Position numbers and translations under genes: made by a program | Shown: piece after piece, positions 58,264 to 64,000 of the stretch | Layout of the letters: each line of letters opens with the position of its first letter | How positions within the stretch are numbered: the stretch's first letter is position 1 | Notes under the pieces: generated by a model | Database searches by the model: none | What the model was told of the DNA's origin: nothing | What the model saw: only the letters and a program-made list of their open reading frames with translations | From: Rhynchopus sp. YZ270_cl-10 | Taxonomy: Eukaryota; Euglenozoa; Diplonemea; Diplonemida; Diplonemidae | Direction: 5' to 3' | DNA: 64,000 nucleotides | Assembly: GCA_964035575.1 (NCBI GenBank) | Contig: OZ037930.1 | Coordinates: forward strand, 806,001 to 870,000

Positions 58264-58509
58264 TTTGCTGTGTGGTTTTTTTCTCGTTTGCTGTGTTTTG
58301 GTGTGTGATGTGTGTTGCGTGAGGGGGGGTAGGCACGGGACTTCACTATCTTTCCCACACCCGCAGTACAACCTGACCAAACTCCAAAACACCTCCTCCT
58401 CCCCCCCTTTTTTTTTGTTTCTTTTCCCCATCGCATTCTCACCATATCGCCCGAAGGGCACTTGCATTCAAGCACCTCGCGCCTCCACCCCACCCCTCCC
58501 TCCACACCC

Positions 58510-59868
58510 TCACATCAAGCGCAATGTGGGAAAGCCCTCCCAGGTCCTCTCTGTCTCTGGCGTGGCGTTGATGGCAATGAGCGAGAACATCCCTGCCGCG
58601 GCGACTGCCGCTGTGTCTGCGTTGGTGTGCAGGAGGAGCGAACTGCTCAGCACCTCTGCCGCATCCCCTTCGCTACCCAGCTGCCCATCCATCGCCCACC
58701 CCGTCCCCCACACGGCCCCGCTGCTGTCCAAACCTACACTGTGATAAAACCCACTCCGCAGCTGACGGATCTGTTCCCCACCTATACGCCGCATCTGATG
58801 TGGCACCTTTGCGTGCACTCCAGGAGGGGGTGCGTCCAGAGGCCGATGCGGGAAGATATCTGCATGGTCCTTGCACATCGGTGCGGTCACACCAATCTTC
58901 TGCGACCCTCCACAGACGTACCACCCGCCCTCCCCAGACACCGCGCAATGCGCCAACCCCGGCGCAACCAACCCCACCTGAGCGAACGGCAGCGGAACCA
59001 CCTTTGGAATCAGCGTGACCGGCTTGCTTCTGGACCATTCCAAACCGAGCCGCCCTTCATCCATCTTCCCTGCACCAAAGACTCGCCCATCCTCAGCAAT
59101 AAACAGCGTGCACGCATTCCCACAACGCACATCTTTTAAACGAATGCCATTTGCCCTAAAGTACTTCACCGCATAAGGCACATTATGCGCAGCCGTATTC
59201 CCCGTCCCCAACTGCCCATCTATAGCAGACCCAAACCCATACACCGCTCCAGACTCCATTAACATCATTGTATGAGTGCTACCGCAAGAGACCGTCATAA
59301 TGCCACCTTCCTCCTCAGGGATCAGCTCTGTTGGAAATGGTATGCCAAAGACTTCCACGCCGTTTTCAAAGACAGCCTCGTAGGTGGAAACGTCGTGGTG
59401 GTATGCCGCACCAAGACCAAGCTGGTGGTGTTCATTTTGGCCTGCAACGCGGCAGATTCTACTCCCCTTTTTATAGACCACGGTATGCCGATACCCTACC
59501 GCTATACTGTCCACCCCTACACCGTGAAAGATATGTCCCGTCCGTTGCGCGCCGTCCTCATACACGTTGGCTCCCAGGGCCCGCCCGCACTGTCCCAGTC
59601 TGTTGTCCCCAAAAGATAGAATTGCTCCATCCTCCATTAATATCAACGCATGGTTCTGCCCTGCCGCAACCTCCGCCACCCGCCCTCCCCGCACCCCCTC
59701 TGGGAGAACCAGTTGTGTCCACGTCTGTGCTGACATGCCATGAAGCTTCCCCGTAAACAACAGTACCATTTCGTCTACTAATGGTCGGGTCTCCACCGGC
59801 CTTACCCTTCCCTTCATCCAGGGCGCGGAGTGGGCGTATCGAACGATGCGTCCCAAAGATCTCGACAT
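58510..59868 (-). CDS. RCC1-repeat protein
   Basis: About 452 residues from the ATG at 59868, single exon. Repeated blades carry the RCC1 signature: VAAGQNHALILMEDGAILSF, GSAIDGQLGTG, VRCGNACTLFIAEDGRVFGA, LRSGFYHSVGLDSSGAVWGT. Such seven-blade propellers bind partner proteins or act as exchange factors; I cannot tell which. The N-terminus MSRSLGRIVRYAHSAPW is basic and amphipathic, as in mitochondrial presequences, so a mitochondrial RCC1L-type role is possible but unproven. It is the most upstream gene of the minus-strand series. Confidence 0.85.
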   Translation of the reverse strand: MSRSLGRIVRYAHSAPWMKGRVRPVETRPLVDEMVLLFTGKLHGMSAQTWTQLVLPEGVRGGRVAEVAAGQNHALILMEDGAILSFGDNRLGQCGRALGANVYEDGAQRTGHIFHGVGVDSIAVGYRHTVVYKKGSRICRVAGQNEHHQLGLGAAYHHDVSTYEAVFENGVEVFGIPFPTELIPEEEGGIMTVSCGSTHTMMLMESGAVYGFGSAIDGQLGTGNTAAHNVPYAVKYFRANGIRLKDVRCGNACTLFIAEDGRVFGAGKMDEGRLGLEWSRSKPVTLIPKVVPLPFAQVGLVAPGLAHCAVSGEGGWYVCGGSQKIGVTAPMCKDHADIFPHRPLDAPPPGVHAKVPHQMRRIGGEQIRQLRSGFYHSVGLDSSGAVWGTGWAMDGQLGSEGDAAEVLSSSLLLHTNADTAAVAAAGMFSLIAINATPETERTWEGFPTLRLM

Positions 59869-61604
59869 CAAAAAAAAAAACAAAAAATCCTAAGAGGTAA
59901 TCCCTGAGAGTCTCAGAGCCTCCTTGGGGTGGGGTGGGAAAGGGTAAGACTCGCGTTTTGGAAAAATCCTTAAAATGGAGGGCGATGGAGGAGGGGGAGG
60001 GGGAGGGGGGCCGTTTTGTTGTATGGTTGGAAATGACCTAATATCGGTATTTAGTACTACAAAGAACGCAAAAAATGGACTATTTTTATTTGCCAGCCAC
60101 ACCATTGTATCGACAATCACTGTACACCTGTTTGTATAAAACCCTTTTTGAAAAATTTTATTGTATTAGAAACAGTGCTGGTCTGTGTGGGGCAGATGAC
60201 TTTTTAATATAGTATTGGATGAGTTATGTTGTCATCGGAAGAGAAACACAAAAAAAGAAAAACAAATTCAAAACAAAATGGCGCCCGGAAGGGCTTTTTT
60301 GAGATGAAGGGCAGCACATTATACTTGCTAGGGTTGAGCAGGGTCTTGGGATAAGAAAGGGGGAAAAAAGGATTTTGAAGTGAAAAAGAGAGAGAGCGTG
60401 CCCTCCAACGTCTTGCAGAACCGTAGGTACCCCTTTTCCTCTATTCTTTGAGGATGTTCTACGACACCCAGTGATGAGGGGTACTGTCCACAGTGGCATT
60501 CCGTACACCAAAGAGGGAAGCTGAGTAATGATCGGGGAAAAGTACTTTTGGGACTTTCCTTTGCCAACGCTTCAGCGGGGCAGGTACCGGTGGGAGCTTG
60601 AGTAATACACGGTGGACTAGTCAGAGGGACTACTAGTGGAACTACTGGCCGTAACGACTGTGTGCTAAAACTAGTAGAATTCTTGGTGGAACACTAGTCG
60701 TAAAACACGAATCATTTGGATGAGTAGCACTACCAGTAGTCCAAATGCCCCCATGAGTAGACCGCCATGTGACCTTTTTTTTTAGGAAAAAAAAGGTCAA
60801 TGTTGTAGAGCATAGGTCCACCCCCGGGAGGGAGGAAAAAGAGAGAAAAAAGTTGTTATTCACGTGGTATTCACCAAAGAAAAGAGAAGTCGGAAAGTGC
60901 AAACCCCTCAGGCGGATGCAGAACGCAGGTTCTCCGCTAACCCGCAAACCCACAATGAAAGAACATGAAACGTGTGCATCCATGGAGGAAGAAAAAATAA
61001 AAAAAATGAAAACCCGATGGGTGGGCGCACACATTACGTGAGGTGACGGCATAATGTTGTGGGATTCTGTTTTGTTTTGTGGAAACAGACAAAACAGACA
61101 CGCATATTAGCACGGGGAAAAAATTGTTTGATTTTTTAGACTACCATAACGGGATAGCAGCCACGACAAGAAAATTCAATTATGTTCAGTTTCCTATGAC
61201 ACTGCGTGTCTTCAAATAAAAGGAAGTGAAGTTGATACAGTAAACGCCTCTGGGACGCAGGGCACTGACTCTCTCCGCGGGTTATTGAAAGAAACTTGAG
61301 ATGAATATATTGTGCATGCACTCTTTAAAAAAGATTAAATGACAGTGCAAAAAACGCCACGGAAGCAGGCACCGACTATCCAACGATAGAAACTGACTTC
61401 AGGATATAAAGGGAGAAGATGAAAGGAACGGGCATTGCTGCACCTCCACTACTGACCCACGTACGATGTGAGCTAAAGAAAAAAAATAGAAAACGACTTC
61501 AGGATATGACAGTGAAGCATAAATGAAAGACAAGAAAACACTTTTTCGTTTATCGCAGGCCTCAGCCTAACTCCCGAGCCTCCGCCAAAACCATCGTTCT
61601 ATTT
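59869..61604. other. Gene-free region
   Basis: No gene supported. It holds a hairpin at about 60713-60749 (arms CATTTGGA and TCCAAATG), a cluster of ACTAGT motifs at 60615-60705, and an H2 copy at 61223. Confidence 0.55.
61223..61283 (+). repeat. H2 repeat copy
   Basis: AGTGAAGTTGATACAGTAAA, CGCCTCTGGGACGCAGGGC, then CTCTCCGCGGGTTATT; about 1.35 kb upstream of the RCC1-like gene. Confidence 0.7.
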
Positions 61605-61799
61605 CAGGGCTTCCCACAGGGGGGACCAGGGGGGACCACTGGTCCCCCTGGGGGAAAATAAAAATAATAAGGGGGGACCAGGGGGGACCAGGGGGGACCA
61701 GCCTGCCCTTGAGTGTTCCGAGGCTGCCTATTAGGAATTTTCCACATTTTTTTTAATTTTTCCCACCCTCCCGTCCCCGCGCATCCAAATACAGGCAAC

Positions 61800-62032
61800 T
61801 ACACGACGGTGATGTACAGTACATTACAAGTGAAGTTACATGTAACGTTACAAGTGAAAAACCGTTACAAGTGAGTTACAAGTGAGTTACAAGTGGGATA
61901 CATGAATTACAGGCAAAATCAGGTTGTAACTGGTGGGTTACAAGTGAGTTACAAGTGAGTTACATGTAACAAAAGTTACATGTAACTCACTTGTAACTCC
62001 ACTTGTAACACCCGTTACATCACCGTCGTGTA
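61800..62032. mobile_element. Nested 233 bp TIR element
   Basis: Ends TACACGACGGTGATGTA and TACATCACCGTCGTGTA, interior made of GTTACAAGTGA repeats and a GTTACATGTAAC palindrome. TA on both ends. Confidence 0.75.
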
Positions 62033-62389
62033 ACAGGGGGAAAAGATGGCACCAAAAAAGTCCTCCGGACCAAGACAGATTTCCATAATGGAATTTGCAA
62101 AGCGACCGGCGGAGTCCCAGTTATCGGCTCAGGCTCCGAAGAGGCAGAAAATAACGGTTGCAAAGAACCACGAGTATGCCTCATGGGCAAAGTGACCCCG
62201 TCACAGCCAGAACGCGACTCAATTGGTCAAACGCCGAAGGAAAAGGAAGCATGCAGCATGGCAAAAGAAAAAAGTAGCGTACCGTGCGCCTGCGGCGCAA
62301 GATTGCAAGCCACCCATGACATAGTGTGGCTGTAAAATGTGCAATTTTTAGTATTTAATTACTATGCAATTATTTCACCATAATTGCTA

Positions 62390-62500
62390 CGAGGAGGTGT
62401 TTTTTTCACGAGTGGTTAATTGCACGAGCGCAGCGAGTGCAATTAACAAAACGAGTGAAAAATACACCTCCGAGTGCAATTTTCTGTGAAATAATTGCAT
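62390..62500. repeat. Foldback palindrome
   Basis: GGAGGTGTTTTTTTCACGAG and its near complement, tip TTGCAC/GTGCAA around GAGCGCAGCGA, the same tip design as the foldback at 48490-48654. Confidence 0.6.
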
Positions 62501-62636
62501 GGAATTTGATATTTAATTGCCGTAAAATTATTTCCGAAAGCCAAAATCCGTTTTCGGCAGCCTGTGCTGTCACGGTGCGCTGGTCAGAGGTCTGACCAGG
62601 TCACCTGGTCACATTTACCCAGGTACGTACCCAGTC

Positions 62637-62732
62637 ACCCAGGTACACAGGTACACAGGTACACAGGTACACAGGTACACAGGTACACAGGTACACAGGT
62701 ACACAGGTACACAGGTACACAGGTACACAGGT
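62637..62732. repeat. Tandem repeat, 8 bp unit GGTACACA
   Basis: About eleven to twelve units; gives a spurious repetitive peptide in several frames. Confidence 0.95.
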
Positions 62733-63217
62733 AAGTCGTGACAGGGCAACCACAGCCAACCCGCCAGTCACTGAGAAGTGACCAGACAGTCCACTTGACA
62801 AACACAAAAGTGTCCAGTCACGTGGGGCATTCATGCACTGAGGAGATAAATGATCCAACAATTTACAAGAAAGCATTACTTAACCTACTGCTGGAAGTTG
62901 CCAGGTCGTAGTAACACACAAAGTGTGCCTCCGTTCGGGAATACCGGATATTCTAGAGACCAAAAAGGCCTCTTCCGCTGGTCAAGGTATAACCGAGTGA
63001 ACGGCCCAAGACCCCCGTGGAGAAGTTAAATGTTGTAATGCTATCAAGTACAAACTGCGACCACTGTCTTACCCTCCTCAATGCATGGTGGAAGATGTCT
63101 TTGACAACAAACCGAGCTCTGATTATCAATCGTTAGACTCAGAGGAATGCCTGCGGTACAGGTATCAAACCCGGGGTGTTCACAAAAGAAAAAAAGAAAA
63201 AAAATCGCGATTTTTTT

Positions 63218-63310
63218 TTTAGCCGGGTTTCCCACACAAAAAATAATTACCGTGTAATTATTTCCTATAATTACACGGTAATTATTTTTTGTGTGGGAAA
63301 CCCGGCTAAA
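63218..63310. repeat. Near-perfect 93 bp palindrome
   Basis: TTTAGCCGGGTTTCCCACAC and complement, with TAATTACCGTGTAATTA arms and a tiny centre TTTCCTATA. Confidence 0.85.
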
Positions 63311-63802
63311 ATACCTCCACTGCAATTATTTCCAGACGTCAATTATGGCATTCTTAAAACTCCGCTCCTAGAAGGATTTTGGCTTGAGGAAATAATTTTA
63401 CGGCTATTAAATCACAGTATTTTGAAATGTTGCGTACCGTGGCTTCGCCAGGAACCTTTGCCATGACTGTCGTTTCTTTTTGTAGATGTCTATACGAGGA
63501 AACGTCTGCACGCTACCGACCTGACATATTTTTTCTTATTCCGCAAAGGTGGGGAACGTGAGATGATATGCAATATGCGAGTTAATGCAGCAGTTTTAAC
63601 GGTTTGCCGGGACATTTTCGCCGAAGTCGAAAATTTTTTTTGACCACTTAAAGTGCGTAAAGGCGCGTAACGTAACGTAGCGTCAGCGTTAATGCTACAC
63701 ACCACACAAATTAAAATCATTGAAAAAAAAAAAAAAAAATTCCACCTTTTTTTGGCTGGTCCCCCTGGGAGGCCAAAACCCCAGATCCTGCGGGAAGCCC
63801 TG

Positions 63803-64000
63803 ATTATTTCAAAAAAAAAAAAAAAAAGAGAGAGAGAAAAGTGATTTTTACTAGTGCTTCCCGAGCTTTCTCCGCTGACAAGCTAGTCACAGGGAGAAGA
63901 AGATCAAAACTCGGTCGAGCCCGGGCGCGCTTCGCGCGCCCTGGTCCCCACCCCAGCTCAAGTTGGGGCCCGGCGGAATGTGAGAATTCCTCGGTTATCC
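63803..64000. other. Window end, nothing coding
   Basis: Poly-A run and a GGGCGCGCTTCGCGCGCCC hairpin at about 63926-63944. Confidence 0.6.

Larger units (their letters stand above)
62509..63413. mobile_element. Nested TIR element
   Basis: ATTTAATTGCCGTAAAATTA at 62509 and a near complement ending at 63413. No coding content. Its interior includes the GTACACAG repeat and a perfect palindrome. Confidence 0.5.
61605..63802. mobile_element. Composite 2.2 kb hAT-like element
   Basis: Ends CAGGGCTTCCCACAGG and CCTGCGGGAAGCCCTG, each followed inside by GGTCCCCCTGGG-type repeats. hAT-like by its ends, but no clean 8 bp duplication is visible. No transposase. It contains nested palindromes at 61800-62032, 62390-62500, 62509-63413 and 63218-63310 and a GTACACAG tandem repeat. 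Confidence 0.65.

Noticed and set aside
55336-58308. Plus-strand frames repeated three times over RPL10
   Set aside because: They are the complement of RPL10 exon 1 and recur only because the exons are conserved.

Overview
The window is nuclear DNA of a single-celled eukaryote that I cannot name. Introns are spliceosomal, proteins are eukaryotic (ribosomal protein uL16/RPL10, a receptor-type class III cyclase, an RCC1-like protein, a CUB-like surface protein), and intergenic DNA is full of poly-A/poly-T runs, microsatellites and small transposons. Every recognisable host gene, ten in all, lies on the minus strand. Together with a tandem ribosomal-protein array and a receptor cyclase this recalls lineages with one-way gene clusters (Euglenozoa, dinoflagellates), but that is only a weak hint.

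Layout. 1-5963: no gene; a 1.06 kb hAT-type element and many short hairpin repeats. 5964-11790: a two-exon receptor cyclase of about 1,881 residues. 11791-24690: no gene; a long-TIR element, a mariner-like element, two more hAT-type elements 47 bp apart, tandem repeats and hairpin repeats. 24691-32042: a small CCCH zinc-finger protein, a four-domain CUB-like membrane protein and two unrecognised low-complexity proteins. 32184-44298: an array of DIRS-type tyrosine-recombinase retrotransposons (two full copies, four short copies, four GT microsatellite blocks) arranged as two almost identical 5.8 kb tandem units and sitting inside one copy of a dispersed short repeat. 46840-53992: a four-exon, T7-like family A DNA polymerase whose 4.0 kb second intron is a nest of at least five transposons. 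54796-58263: three tandem RPL10 genes with near-identical exons and unrelated introns. 58510-59868: an RCC1-repeat protein with a possible mitochondrial presequence. 59869-64000: no gene; a composite 2.2 kb element with nested palindromes.

The most unusual signal is a set of about 40 short (40-125 bp) hairpin-forming repeats in several families. All copies found lie in introns or intergenic DNA and point the same way (plus strand), opposite to every gene. Many carry the same loop, CCTCTCGTG or a close variant, between arms that differ from family to family yet remain complementary. Random transposition would not give one orientation, so these may be transcript-level signals or small RNAs tied to the direction of transcription. 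No tRNA, rRNA or CRISPR array was found.
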